A program made the translations under genes and the position numbers. The notes below the pieces were generated by a model. It had not been told where the DNA came from, did no database searches, and saw nothing but the letters and a program-made list of their open reading frames with translations. Shown here one piece after another: positions 1 to 9,359 of a DNA stretch of 28,903 nucleotides; the first letter of the stretch is position 1, and each line of letters begins with the position of its first letter. The stretch is from Nymphaea colorata (lineage: Eukaryota > Streptophyta > Magnoliopsida > Nymphaeales > Nymphaeaceae), in the NCBI RefSeq assembly GCF_008831285.2, contig NW_022205053.1, positions 1 to 28,903 on the forward strand. Reading direction: 5' to 3'.

Positions 1-1061
1 AGGGCATGATCGACGCTTCTCTCTCTCTACGCTATGACTCTCCCTCTTTCCTCTGCGACACTGCTCTCTCTCTCTGGCTGCGTCTGGCGACTAGCGATCA
101 AAGAACTCCATCCGCGACCGGTGCCTACTGCTCCTTCAATCTCCGATTTCTACCTCCATCCTTCTATCTTTCCACTTCTTTTTCACTAACGATCTGCGCT
201 GGATTTTAGGAAGATAAACTCTCTGTCTCACTCTTTGCAGTGTGTTTTTCTTTTAATTGTTTGATTATGATATCATGCTCTTTGCAGCGTATTTTTTTTC
301 CACTTCTTTTTATTATGCGATTCTAATATTATCGTCTCGTCTAGTGCAACAGTGTGTATTTTTCTCTGTTTTAGTGTGTTGTTCTCTGTTTTATTGTGTT
401 GTTTATGTTTTTGGAATAGTGATGCAACTTGATGGTTTGTCTATATGGTCAGTCGAGAGAGGTTTTCTTAGAGAGACTTCATATTATTAGGTAGCTAAGT
501 GGCTTTGTACTATTCTGTTATTCTTAGGTTTTTATTTTCCTGCTTTATCTAGCAAAACATTTTGAATGTCTTAATGCATGCTTTCTATGACTTACATTTT
601 CTTTTTGCATATCATAGCTAAAGGCAGCATCACTAAATTTTTCTTAGCTTGCTTTATCTTTAGTTATACTGCTCACTGTACCCCTATTCACTTTTAGTTG
701 TGATTTTTGTGAAATTTTCTTAAGTTCTATTCTTACTATAGTGGTATAATGCCATGTTTTTCTCTAGTTTTTTAGATTCTTCGACTTGCTGAAAGCCTGA
801 TGCCATAATAAAATGTGCATACTACATGCTCATATAGTCATATCTTGTTTGTATAACAAAATCATGGTTGCATGCTAAGTTGTCTGACTCTAAATCAATA
901 GCCGGACACAAGTTAGTCATGGTCTAAACTCTAAAGCTAGTTGATGATGATTAAAGTATGCAGACTATCTATTCTTAATTGAACTAAAATTGTGCAACTG
1001 ACCCATTAAATTTGTTATATTTGAAATTTTCATGTTGAACTTTGAAGGTAAAACCATAAAG

Positions 1062-3332
1062 ATGGCAAACAGAAGGAAAGGAAAAGAAGTTGTTTTAGAT
1101 TCTCATGCAATAGGTTCTTCATCTAGTGTGAATGTGGATAAAGGTGGTGTTTGAAAGTCTTCTACTCTACTTGGTGAAACATATGCATCCGAAGAACAAC
1201 CGCTATGGAAAGAAATGAAAGCAATCACTAAAGATGTAGGCAGTGGTGGTGGAAATGTGCATTTTGCATGTAAATATTACGAAGGTACATTTGTAGGATC
1301 TTACACAAGAATTAAGGCACATCTATTGAAGTTGTCAGGTTTTCGAATTCAATGATGTAAAAGTGTTTTTACAAAAAAAGCTGGACAGTTGAAGAAGTTG
1401 TAAGATCGTGCTGATACAATCCACAACAAGAAGAAAACAAGTATTATTATGACAAATCCTAAGAGTTCTGATAGAAAAAGAAAGACTATGGAGACATGTT
1501 TTGATTCTTACATAAAAGCAAAAATAAAGAAAGTGGTTGCTAAATTTTTCTATTCTACATGCATTCCTTTCAATGTAGCTAGAAATCTATATTGGAATAA
1601 GGTTTGTACTATGCTTACAAATAGCAGATTATCAGGATATATACATCTCGATTCAAAAGGTTGCGAACATCACTTCTTCAAAATGAAAAAAATGAGGTTG
1701 AGCAAAGTTTAGAAAGAAAAAAGTTTAAATGGAACATGGCTGGGGTATCAATTGTTTCTGATGGGTGGATAGATATTCAAAGATGTCCATTAATTAATTT
1801 CATTACCATTGCATGCAATGAACCAATATTTTTTAAGGCAGTTGATGCATCTGGAGAATATAAAGATGCCGGATATTTGAAGCAATTATTTGTAGAAGCC
1901 GTCAAGGAGGTTGGTCATGATAAAGTGGTGCAGTATGCAAAAGTGTTGGACTTAGTTTGAGGTATGATTTTTCACATATTTTTTGGACTCCATGTGTTGC
2001 ACATACTTTGAATTTAGCACTAAAGGACATTCGCAATCCTCCAAGCCAAGATGCAGATCTAGGGTACATGAACTATTCTCATAGGTTCAAGAGATCAAGA
2101 AAGATGCAAGAAATATTAGAAATTTCATTGTTAATCACCAACATGCATTGACTCTTTTTAGTAGTTATTCTAATTTGAGATTGTTAAAGGCATGATTTGC
2201 TTCAATAATTGTCATGTTGAAAAGAATTTTAGGAGTGCGGGATGCACTAATTCAAATGGTGTTTAGTAGAGTGAAACTTTTATCAGGTTGAAGATAAGGC
2301 TAAAGCTCAAATTATTAAAAACCTTATTGTTGAAGTTAAATGGTAGGATAAAATTGCGTATTTCTTGAATTTTACACAGTCAATTTGATGCATGTTGAGG
2401 GATGTTGATAAAGATGAGCCTATGCTCCATAAAGTTTACGAAATTTCGGAAGATGTGATTGAACAAATTCAGTATATAGTTTTTAACAAAAAAAAAAAGG
2501 CATTGTACTTGATAATAAGAGCTCTTTGATCGCATACATACAATATTAGTTGAAAGATGGGATAAGAGCAATACTCTATTGCATTGCATGACTCATTCTT
2601 TAAATCCTAAATATTACACTTAAAAATGGATTGAAGGAGCTCCTGGACGTGTTACTCCAAATCTAGATAATGAGTTAAACACTCAAAGAATGTCATGTAC
2701 GGAAAAACTTTTTACAGATTCTTATACCAGAAGAAAAGCTATTTCTGAATATAACAAGTTTTCTTTTGGAAATTTTAGGTTTGAAGGCACAGCAGCAGCA
2801 AGAGAAGATGATGGCATGGGTTCTTTTGATTGGTGGCATCCTATGGATAAGAAATGCCCGTGCTTCAGAAAGTTGCTTTGAGGTTACTATCACAGCCTGT
2901 TACATCATCGTGTTTGAAAGAAATTGAAGCATATATAGTCATATACACAACATTTAAAGGAACAAGCTCATTAGCCAATGTGCAGAGGACTTGGTTTATG
3001 TGCATTATAATTTGCATCTTCTTTTAAGGAATGAAAAATAATACAAAAATTTATTTATTATGTTGTTTTGCTTCGCTCAATTTCTTATGTTGTATTAGAT
3101 TTTTTATATTTTAGTGGTAAATATTTTTTTATTGTTTAACTTTCGTCTTTAATAAAATGCAATGGTGGATCATCTCAATATTAGGATGTAAATCTAGATG
3201 AATTTGATTCCGATGGAGAACACAATTTATATACTGCTAACATGGCTTTATCTGGTCCTGTTATTCCTTCTGAGGAGTTTGATGATGATGATATCGTCCA
3301 AAGTATTGAAGAAAATCAAGATATTGGATGAA
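1062..3332 (+). pseudogene. hAT transposase pseudogene (BED finger, DUF659, hAT C-terminal region)
   Basis: The likely start is ATG at 1062 (protein MANRRKGKE...). A stop follows after about 30 codons and another near 1354. A BED-like zinc finger lies at about 1206-1330: the W (PLWKEM), one Cys (FACKYYEG) and the terminal IKAHLLK survive, but the second Cys of the expected CxxC is Tyr. The DUF659 domain is at about 1715-1940 (VSIVSDGWIDIQRCPLINFI) in a different frame. WTPCVAHTLNLALKDI follows at about 1990-2030 after an apparent deletion. DEPMLHKVYEISEDVIEQI is readable at about 2413-2470 and EDLVYVHYNLHLLLRN, the dimerisation-region tail, at about 2987-3035. An acidic tail (EEFDDDDIVQSIEEN) runs to about 3330. 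Many stops and frameshifts mean no active transposase. In the family this protein excises and reinserts the element. Confidence 0.8.
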
Positions 3333-3586
3333 AGGGAACTGGAACACAACTTTGATTGATGATGTAATATGTATTGATGTATGAACTATGAAGTAAGACC
3401 TTATGAACTACTGTGATTCTGTGAACTCAAAACTAGAGTATATTTCTTGTTGAATGTTGAATTGATGATTAATGATGATATGATGATTAGCAAATTTCAA
3501 TTTTGACGTTGTTATTTCATAATTTTGTGATTTATAGACAATTTTTTGTCATATATTTTTTATATATATTATTTTTAATAAAGTAA

Positions 3587-3683
3587 TAATAATAATAATA
3601 AATACTCTCGCCGCACCACCGCACGTAAATTTTTTGAGATGTGCCACGCGGGCACACGCACCCGCACCCGCACCCCACACCTT
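3587..3683. repeat. 3' terminal and subterminal region of the hAT element
   Basis: An (AAT)n run at about 3587-3603 is followed by GC-rich sequence with several CGCACC/CACCCG motifs, including GCCACGCGGGCACACGCACC at about 3642-3661 and a run of CACCCGCACCCGCACCCC ending near 3676. Short subterminal motif repeats of this kind are typical of hAT ends, where they bind transposase. The opposite end is not in the window for comparison. Confidence 0.6.
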
Positions 3684-4079
3684 GGTGACATAGGATGTCA
3701 GCTTCCTCTTCCTATGGTTCAAATAAGATATGATAATTATGATGATGAGATATAACAAGGCAACTAATGCCACCGAAATGCATCGGAACAGCTTGAAAGA
3801 CTTCCACAGAGGAGTATGATCCCGAGGAATAGGGGGAAGGTGTGAGAGGTCCAGTTCTGGTGCTTTTGCATCCATGGCGAAGCTCCATGCGAAGAGATAT
3901 CACTTGCTTGTTAGCTTTTGCGTGCTATAAGAGAAGCAAAGTAGCCAACATACATGTATTCATGCAGAACAGGGGATAGGTGATAGGTCAATGGGATATG
4001 ATATGAGTGTTCAACGATTGGGCTTGAGTGGGTGTGACAAATGGAGCTATGGGGACATTCAGCTGCTTCTGGTTCCCTC
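3684..4079 (-). pseudogene. L-type lectin receptor kinase pseudogene, part 2 (lectin C-terminus and transmembrane helix)
   Basis: This is the continuation of the gene at 10601-11209 across the copia insertion. On the minus strand YEGTR then QLNVPIAPFVT matches the conserved end of the legume-lectin domain; HEYMYVGYFAS is the 'EYMYVGFSAS' motif; YLFAWSFAMDAKAPELDLS is the 'YxLGWSFxMNGKAxxLDLS' motif that closes the lectin domain; HLPPIP follows. A hydrophobic helix, CISVALVALLYLIIIIIISYL, maps to 3720-3782 and is followed by basic residues NHRKRK, as expected for the single-pass membrane anchor before a cytoplasmic kinase. At least two frameshifts are present (near 4060 and 3915-3930). The coding stretch breaks off at the hAT end near 3684; the Ser/Thr kinase domain is not in the window. 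These receptors sit in the plasma membrane and take part in defence and stress signalling. Confidence 0.85.
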
Positions 4080-4084
4080 ATACT
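4080..4084. repeat. Target-site duplication of copia element 1, left copy
   Basis: ATACT here is identical to 10596-10600 and directly abuts the TGAAG... LTR end. A 5-bp duplication is the usual copia integrase footprint. It splits the lectin Tyr codon region (…GAGTAT on the minus strand). Confidence 0.93.
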
Positions 4085-4445
4085 TGAAGAAAAGGTAAAA
4101 GAGAGCGAGGAAAACCAGATATAACGTGGTTCGGTTTGTTAAAACCTACATCCACGGCTAGAAGGCACTCAGACTGTATTCTTATTGATAAAAAAGAAGG
4201 TGATATACAATGACAGCAATGAGTCCCTTTTATAGGGAAAAAGTTCACATTTTATCATAGGCAACATTTTTATTGCCTAGATTAGATGAAATCCTTGATT
4301 GATCCCAAGATTGTCCCCTTTCTTTTTTTCAGATCTTGCTGCCTTTTTCATCCGATCACAATCTCCAATTACCAGCTCTTCATCCATTTTCTGATTTTCT
4401 TCATCTTCTCCAACGGATTTGTTGCTCTTACCATTTTCCTTAACA
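4085..4445 (-). repeat. 3' LTR of copia element 1
   Basis: This 361-bp LTR pairs with 10242-10595. It starts TGAAGAAAAGG and ends TTCCTTAACA on the plus strand, so the minus-strand form is TG...CA. It retains a TATA box (TATAAAAG on the minus strand, 4227-4234) that is altered in the 5' copy. It contains a 7-bp segment (TAGATTA-like, near 4280) absent from the other LTR. Confidence 0.93.
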
Positions 4446-4458
4446 TACCCCCTCAAAC
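4446..4458 (-). promoter_or_regulatory. Polypurine tract of copia element 1
   Basis: On the minus strand GGTTTGAGGGGGTA directly precedes the 3' LTR. This purine run primes plus-strand DNA synthesis in LTR retroelements, and its position confirms the element's orientation. Confidence 0.75.
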
Positions 4459-5280
4459 CGAGCCGCTCTGGAGGCCGAGTTTTCTCTTGAGAAGATTGAA
4501 AATATGTTTTGATTGGCTTTTGGTAAAAAGATCGGCAACTTGATTATTGGTTGAAATATACTTAGTTTGAAGTTGTTTTTGAGCGACTCTCTCTCTCTTA
4601 CATAATGAAAGTCAATTTGAATATGCTTGCTTCTATTATGAAACACTGGATTTGCTATCATATAAAGAGAGCTCTTGTTGGAACTTTGATGATCTGAATT
4701 CCAATGTCCTTCATTAAAAATTGTATCCATGTAAGTTCTGCTACTGTTGATGCCATTGCTCTGTATTCAGCCTCGGTACTTGACGTAGCTACACTGTTTT
4801 GCTTCTTAGCACTCCAAGACACACAATTACCACCAAGGAAAACACAAAATCCTGTAGTGGATCGCCTACTTTGAGAACATCCTACCCAGTTTGAATCTGA
4901 AAAGGCATATAAATCAAGAGTGTTTTGCATCAATATGTTTAGTCCCGTGTGTATTGATCCCTTGAAGTACCGTAGTATCCTTTTGACCATTTGATAATGA
5001 ATCTGTAATGGCTCATGCATAAACTGACTAACATAATTAACAACAAAGGAAATGTCTAGTCATGTTAGAGTCAAGTATTGCAAAGAACCAACTATTTGCC
5101 TATAGAGAGCAGGATTATCAAATTTCTCTTCATCATCTTTATACTGCGGTGTTTTTGGGCTCATTGGTGTGGTACTTGGTTTGCAATCCTCCATCTTTGC
5201 TCTTTCAAGAATGTTTTTAGCATACTTGGTTTGACATAAGAGAATTCTTTGTTTTGTCCAGGGCACTTCAACTCCTAAAA
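4459..5280 (-). pseudogene. Copia element 1 RNase H domain, broken
   Basis: Minus-strand fragments give the connection and RNase H regions in order: TKYAKNILERAKMEDCKP (about 5190-5240), YRQIVGSLQYLTLT, HYQMVKRILRYFKGS, then the RNase H core AFSDSNWVGC and [11 protein letters not shown], and finally [20 protein letters not shown] (about 4585-4645), which is the conserved copia C-terminus. The Asp of DSNW and the Glu of STEAEY are still present. The frame changes near 5040 and 4700. RNase H removes the RNA strand during reverse transcription. Confidence 0.88.
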
Positions 5281-6193
5281 AATAGCTCAGCCTGCCAAGA
5301 TCTTTGATGGGAAATTACTTGCAAAAAGCATTAACAAAACTTTGCAAGAATATGAAACAATTTCCAGTTAAGATCATGTCGTCAACATACACAAGGAGCA
5401 CAAGAGTTTTTGATTTTTGATGTAATGTAAACATGGATGGATCAGCCATACTAATAGTGAAACCATAATCAAGAAGGAAACTGCTTAATCTAGCATACCA
5501 TGCTAGCGATGCCTTTTTAAGACTGTACATAGCGCGTCGTAATTTACAAATGAATCTTGGTTTCGTTTTATCTTCATACCCAGGAGGCTGCCTCATGTAT
5601 ACATCTTCATGGATAGCACCGTGTATGAAAGCATTCTTGATCTCTAGCTGTCTCATTTCCCACTGTCTAACAGTAGCAATGGAAAGAACCATTCTAATAG
5701 TGGTAGGACGAACTACTGGAGAAAAGGTTTCATGGAAATCAATTCCTTCTTTTTGAGTAAACCCTCGAGCAACAAGTCTGGCTTTAAGTTTTTTCAACAT
5801 CCCATCTGATTTGAGTTTAGTTTTAAACACCCATTTCGATCCAACTAGATCCGTCTTGGGATCATAGGGTACAAGTTTCCACGTTTGATTTTCATCTAAG
5901 GCTTTAATTTCTTCGTCCATGGCCTTTTTCCAGCGTGGTTTCCCAAGAGCTTTATTAACACTTGAAGGTTCTTTGGGAATATCTTGATAAAAGACATGTA
6001 AGTTGGCATATTTGAGATTAGGTTTGAAAGTTCTCACCATCGATCTAGTGACCATTGTTCTAACCATAGTTGGAGAAGAAGTAGTACCTTGTTCAAAGCT
6101 TTCGGTCGTGGTGGTGTCAAGTATTTCATGTCTGCTTTGATCTTGTTCCAAATTTTCTGTCTGATTGTGGTCTGATTGTCCACTGCCTGGCAT
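5281..6193 (-). pseudogene. Copia element 1 reverse transcriptase
   Basis: A nearly uninterrupted frame at 5315-6193 covers the acidic/Ser-rich linker, then WKKAMDEEIKALDENQTWKL (RVT_2 start), LVGSKWVFKTKLKSDG, KARLVARGFTQKEGIDF, the motif-A region QLEIKNAFIHG, YMRQPPGYE, CKLRRAMYSLKKASLAWY, and the catalytic LVYVDDMILTG. YVDD is intact, but the first catalytic Asp, usually found in QLDVKNAF, is Glu here. The domain copies the element RNA into DNA inside virus-like particles. The frame ends soon after YVDD, and the palm/thumb continuation is in other frames. Confidence 0.9.
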
Positions 6194-6202
6194 AGTGCTA
6201 AT

Positions 6203-7286
6203 TCATTCCATCTTTTCAGTTATGGCTATCTCATGTTCACCTTGATTGGAGTTGTCTGTCTGAATGTGAACCAGCTGCCCGTTTATCGCCATATTGTCAA
6301 CTGAAGCCTCTTGAAACTGAGAGTAGGTGTCAATCTCACTTCTTTCTTCCTCATGAGCATCATTTGTTTGAGTAGGACTATTATCTTTGGAATGTTGTTC
6401 TATATCCACTTGTTCCTCATCGAAAGAAATTAAACCAGAAGTTAGAGAATCTCCATCATATAATTTTGCAGGATTCGTATAAGGAAAAAAATGTTCATCA
6501 AAACAAACATGTCGAGAGATAAACATTTTTCCAGTAGCCGGATATAAGCAACGATATCTTTTGTGATTGTCACTGTACCCAAGAAAGACACACGGCAATG
6601 ATTGAGGCTCCAATGTATCTCGTGCATAGTCTCTCAAATAAGGGAAACATCGGCATCCAAAAACACGAAGAAAATCATACTTAGGATGCTGTCCAAAATA
6701 CTTCAAGTAAGAAGAATCCATTTTTAGAGAAGATGATGGTAGCCTATTAATGAGAAAGACAACACTGTTAAAAGCCTCAAACCAGAAACGCTTTGGGATG
6801 TTGGCATGCAACATCATGGTCAAACCCAATTTCTGTGATGTTGCGATGTTTTATTTCTGCCATACCGTTTTGTTATGTAGTGTAAGGACAAGAAAACTAT
6901 TGTTTTGTTCCAAGAGATTGTAGGTGATCTCTAAATCTTGTGCTCGTGTATTCTCCCCCTTCATTTGATTGAAAAACTTTTATCCTCTTATTAAACTCTG
7001 TCTCAACATATTTTTGGAAATGCTAAAAACAAATAAAAAAATCAGATTTCGACTTCAAGGGGTATAGCCAAGTGAATCTAGAATGCTCATCAACAAAAAT
7101 CACATAGTACCGATAGCCAAAACGTGAACAAACGGGCACTGGTCCCCATAAATCTGGGTGGATTTTTTCAAAAAGTTCAACAGATTTATTTTCTTTTTCA
7201 AGAAACGGCAACCTACAAGATTTGCCAAGTTGGCAGCTATGACAAATAGAAGTTCTAGAAACTGAGGAGCAAACATCAATCAGGCT
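6203..7286 (-). pseudogene. Copia element 1 integrase, broken
   Basis: Three minus-strand pieces can be seen. 7023-7211 holds HPDLWGPVPV and FGYRYYVIFVDEHSRFTWLY (the start of the rve core). About 6835-7022 reads KVFQSNEGGEYTS followed by CPYTT and QNGMAEIKH with stops. 6203-6829 reads HANIPKRFWFEAFNSVVFLI and FGCRCFPYLRDYARDTLEP then FLGYSDNHKRYRCLYP, the C-terminal part, and an acidic tail. The family motif SDNGGEY is SNEGGEY, so the second catalytic Asp is lost. Integrase would insert the DNA copy; this one cannot be active. Confidence 0.87.
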
Positions 7287-7739
7287 TTACTGCTGCAAAT
7301 GTCTCACAATGCCATTATGGGGATGTCCTAATCTAAAATGCCATTGTTCTTCTGAAACACGGCGAAATCTGGAAGAAAAACATGATATGTGCCTGACCTT
7401 GCCGATGGTATAGACTCCATCACGCTTGTTGCCCTGCGCCACTATTTTCCCTGTTCTCTTGTCCTTTATAAGACAACATGAGGAGGAAAACTCAAAAACA
7501 TATGGTAACTCGTTGGTTAATTGACTGACAGAAAGCAAGTCTTTCTTTAGTTTCAGAACATATAGAACATGAGAAAGAGGAATTGATGATCCACCTATAT
7601 CAATTTCACTATTACCAATATGGGTTATAGAAAGAGACATGCCATCCTCAATGACAACATGATCACTTCCATGATAAGTAGAGATTTTAGAAATCTTACC
7701 AGGGTTCCCAATCATGTGTGCAGATGCTCTAGTATTGGC
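7287..7739 (-). pseudogene. Copia element 1 aspartic protease and gag-pre-integrase region
   Basis: On the minus strand the protease active-site region reads ANTRASAHMIGNPGKIS (about 7690-7735), where the family has ADTGASxHM. The catalytic Asp is Asn and the Gly is Arg, and a stop lies immediately upstream. It continues with DHVVIEDGMSLSITHIG and LSHVLYVLKLKKDLLSVSQL. EEQWHFRLGHPHNGIVRHL (about 7290-7345) is the gag-pre-integrase zinc-binding segment. The protease would cut the polyprotein into its parts. Confidence 0.88.
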
Positions 7740-8636
7740 TCACCATTCTTGAGTCATTTGTATCATCAACAGTAATAGCAGCGAGCGCTTGTTGGGCATC
7801 TTCGGCTTGATAGGCATGATTAAATTGTTAAAAACACTTGATGGCAGAGTGATATTTCTTACCACAGATTTGACAAACAGGGTTTTTGCTTTTCTTTTCA
7901 TCACCATTAGAAGAAGAATTTTCATGTGTCTGACTTTGATAGTGTCCACGACCTTGATAGTATCCACGCCCTCTATAGCTGCGTCCACGCCCACGTCCTG
8001 GTCCTGATTGTTGGTGTGTCATTGCCATGATAGGAGGAGTGGGACTTTTTAATCGTGAGTTGAAACTTTGAAGAAGAGAAACAACCTCTTCATATGGTAG
8101 TGTAGGTGGTTGAAGCATGGATGCTATAAAGGCTTCATATCCTTCTCCAAGCCCTTGAAGTAGTCAGTAAACTTGTGCCCCCTCATCAATAGATTTTTCA
8201 ATAGCTGAAAGATCATCGCATATACGTTTGAATTTTCCTATGTACGTTTCTACAGAATCATCATTCTTTTTAAGTGAAGTGAACAAATGTGTGAGATGAA
8301 ATTCACTTTCATGCGACTTCCAAGAGAAAGTATTCATAAGAGCCCTCAAATATCCTTGGATGTCTCAAGGCTAACAACTAAGCCAAGAGCGCTCTCAGAC
8401 AATGTGCTGGTTATTCATCCCTTGATTAGGCAATCAGTTTTGGTGTGGTTATCCATCCCTGATCAAGAGCCAATAACCACACCAATCAAAAAACCTTGAA
8501 GATCTTGGCTCTCAATCAATGCCAAAATTTGTGTTTTCCATAAGAGAAAATTTGTAGCTCAAAGCTTGAGAGAGACGAAGTTCGCAACATTGATAGTATA
8601 AGGGTAAGGAAAAATAAGCATGGAAGAAGATGCCAT
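7740..8636 (-). pseudogene. Copia element 1 gag (UBN2-type) with CCHC zinc knuckle, broken
   Basis: The start is chosen at ATG 8636 (MASSSMLIFPYPYTINVANF), followed by a stop and then ATNFLLWKTQILALIESQDL, the usual copia gag N-terminus. After a damaged segment near 8430-8490, STLSESALGLVVSLETSKDI, ESEFHLTHLFTSLKKNDDSV and YIGKFKRICDDLSAIEKSI match the UBN2/retrotran_gag_2 domain. The basic region GPGRGRGRSYRGRGYYQGRG precedes the knuckle CQICGKKYHSAIKC (C-x2-C-x4-H-x4-C, about 7830-7875), which binds the genomic RNA. Stops and frameshifts separate the pieces. Confidence 0.88.
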
Positions 8637-9346
8637 CTAAATTTTTACAGCAGCAAGAGAGATAGTAGACAGTCGTCCGATCAAAACAATAAGCAGCAGG
8701 AAAGACTAACGAAAACAGCAGCAGGAATGGCGATCAAAAAAACTAAAGTTTTCAAGCACGAATCTGGTCGAGCTTTGTACCGTTCAAAACGTAACAGAAT
8801 AGTGAGTCTTCAGGAAGTAATTTTGCAGTGAGATATCACCTGATCTAAAAACACCGGCCGATGGAGAAGATGAATGGGAAGCAGCGTTGCATCGAAGCAG
8901 CAAAACGCAGCAGGAAAGACGTTGGAAAAATCAACTATTGTAGCCATTTCCGAGCACGAAAACTGTCGAGCTTGGTATTGTTTCAAGCGTAACAGAATGG
9001 CGATTCTTCAGGAAGTAATTTCGCAAAGAGAAATCGCCTATGAGGATGACGCTGGTTGCTGGAAAACAAAGGGCGAAAAACAGTCGCTGCCCCATTTGTC
9101 CTGTTTTACAACCAGAGGCGTTTCAAAATTGAAGCGCTGCTTCCTCAATGCTTCAAAAAATCTGCAAATCCACTGAAATGTTCTGCAGATATTCAGAAAT
9201 CATATGAACTTCTGTTCGGCACCTATAGTTATCGATTTCATTGCAAATCAGACGGCCAAAAATGCTCTGTTCTACTAGTATTCCAGCAACAGAAAAACAC
9301 CGTGAACTGACAGTGATTTTTGATGAAGAACAAAGTCTGCTTCTGT
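8637..9346 (-). other. Untranslated leader of copia element 1
   Basis: About 710 bp lie between the primer binding site and the gag ATG. Short open frames here show no family resemblance. The leader contains a degenerate tandem duplication, listed separately. It probably holds packaging signals, but none can be identified by reading. Confidence 0.7.
8713..9040. repeat. Degenerate tandem duplication (about 190-bp period) in the copia leader
   Basis: The segment from about 8713 (GCAGCAGGAATGGCG, CGTAACAGAATAGTGAGTCT, CAGGAAGTAATTTTGCA) recurs from about 8904 (CGCAGCAGGAAAGACG, CGTAACAGAATGGCGATTCT, CAGGAAGTAATTTCGCA). Substitutions and small indels separate the copies. Confidence 0.75.
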
Positions 9347-9358
9347 GCTCTGATACCA
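9347..9358 (-). promoter_or_regulatory. Primer binding site of copia element 1 (initiator tRNA-Met)
   Basis: The minus strand reads TGGTATCAGAGC, the standard plant copia site complementary to the 3' end of initiator tRNA-Met. It should directly abut the 5' LTR but is now 883 bp away because of the nested element. Confidence 0.92.
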
Positions 9359-9359
9359 T
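9352..9359. repeat. 8-bp target-site duplication of the nested hAT-like element, left copy
   Basis: GATACCAT pairs with GATAGCAT at 10235-10242 (one mismatch). Eight bases is the hAT signature. Confidence 0.85.

Larger units (their letters stand above)
1..3683 (+). mobile_element. hAT-superfamily DNA transposon, decayed, 5' end outside window
   Basis: The body carries remains of a hAT transposase on the plus strand (BED-like finger, DUF659 region, hAT C-terminal region) between a CT-rich leader (about 1-240) and a 3' end rich in the CGCACCC motif. The 3' terminus is taken near 3683, where repeated CACCCGCACCCGCACC sequence ends and lectin-receptor-kinase coding sequence begins on the minus strand. 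hAT elements make 8-bp target duplications; the 3' flank would be about 3684-3691, but the 5' partner lies left of the window, so it cannot be verified. No CGGGTG-type terminal repeat is seen near base 1, so the element must begin further left. The superfamily call is firm; the exact end is uncertain by several bases. Confidence 0.82.

Noticed and set aside
6-490. Two short plus-strand open frames in the leader of the left-hand hAT element
   Set aside because: CT-rich low-complexity sequence with no protein motif; it fits an untranslated leader or intron better than coding sequence.
3712-3903. A minus-strand open frame overlapping the LecRK transmembrane region in another frame
   Set aside because: The adjacent frame carries the clear LecRK motifs and hydrophobic helix; this one is its shadow apart from a few residues before a frameshift.
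5550-5756. Plus-strand frame of 68 codons inside copia RT
   Set aside because: Antisense shadow of the conserved RT domain.
8874-9310. Two plus-strand frames in the copia leader
   Set aside because: No motifs; wholly within the repeated untranslated leader of a minus-strand element.
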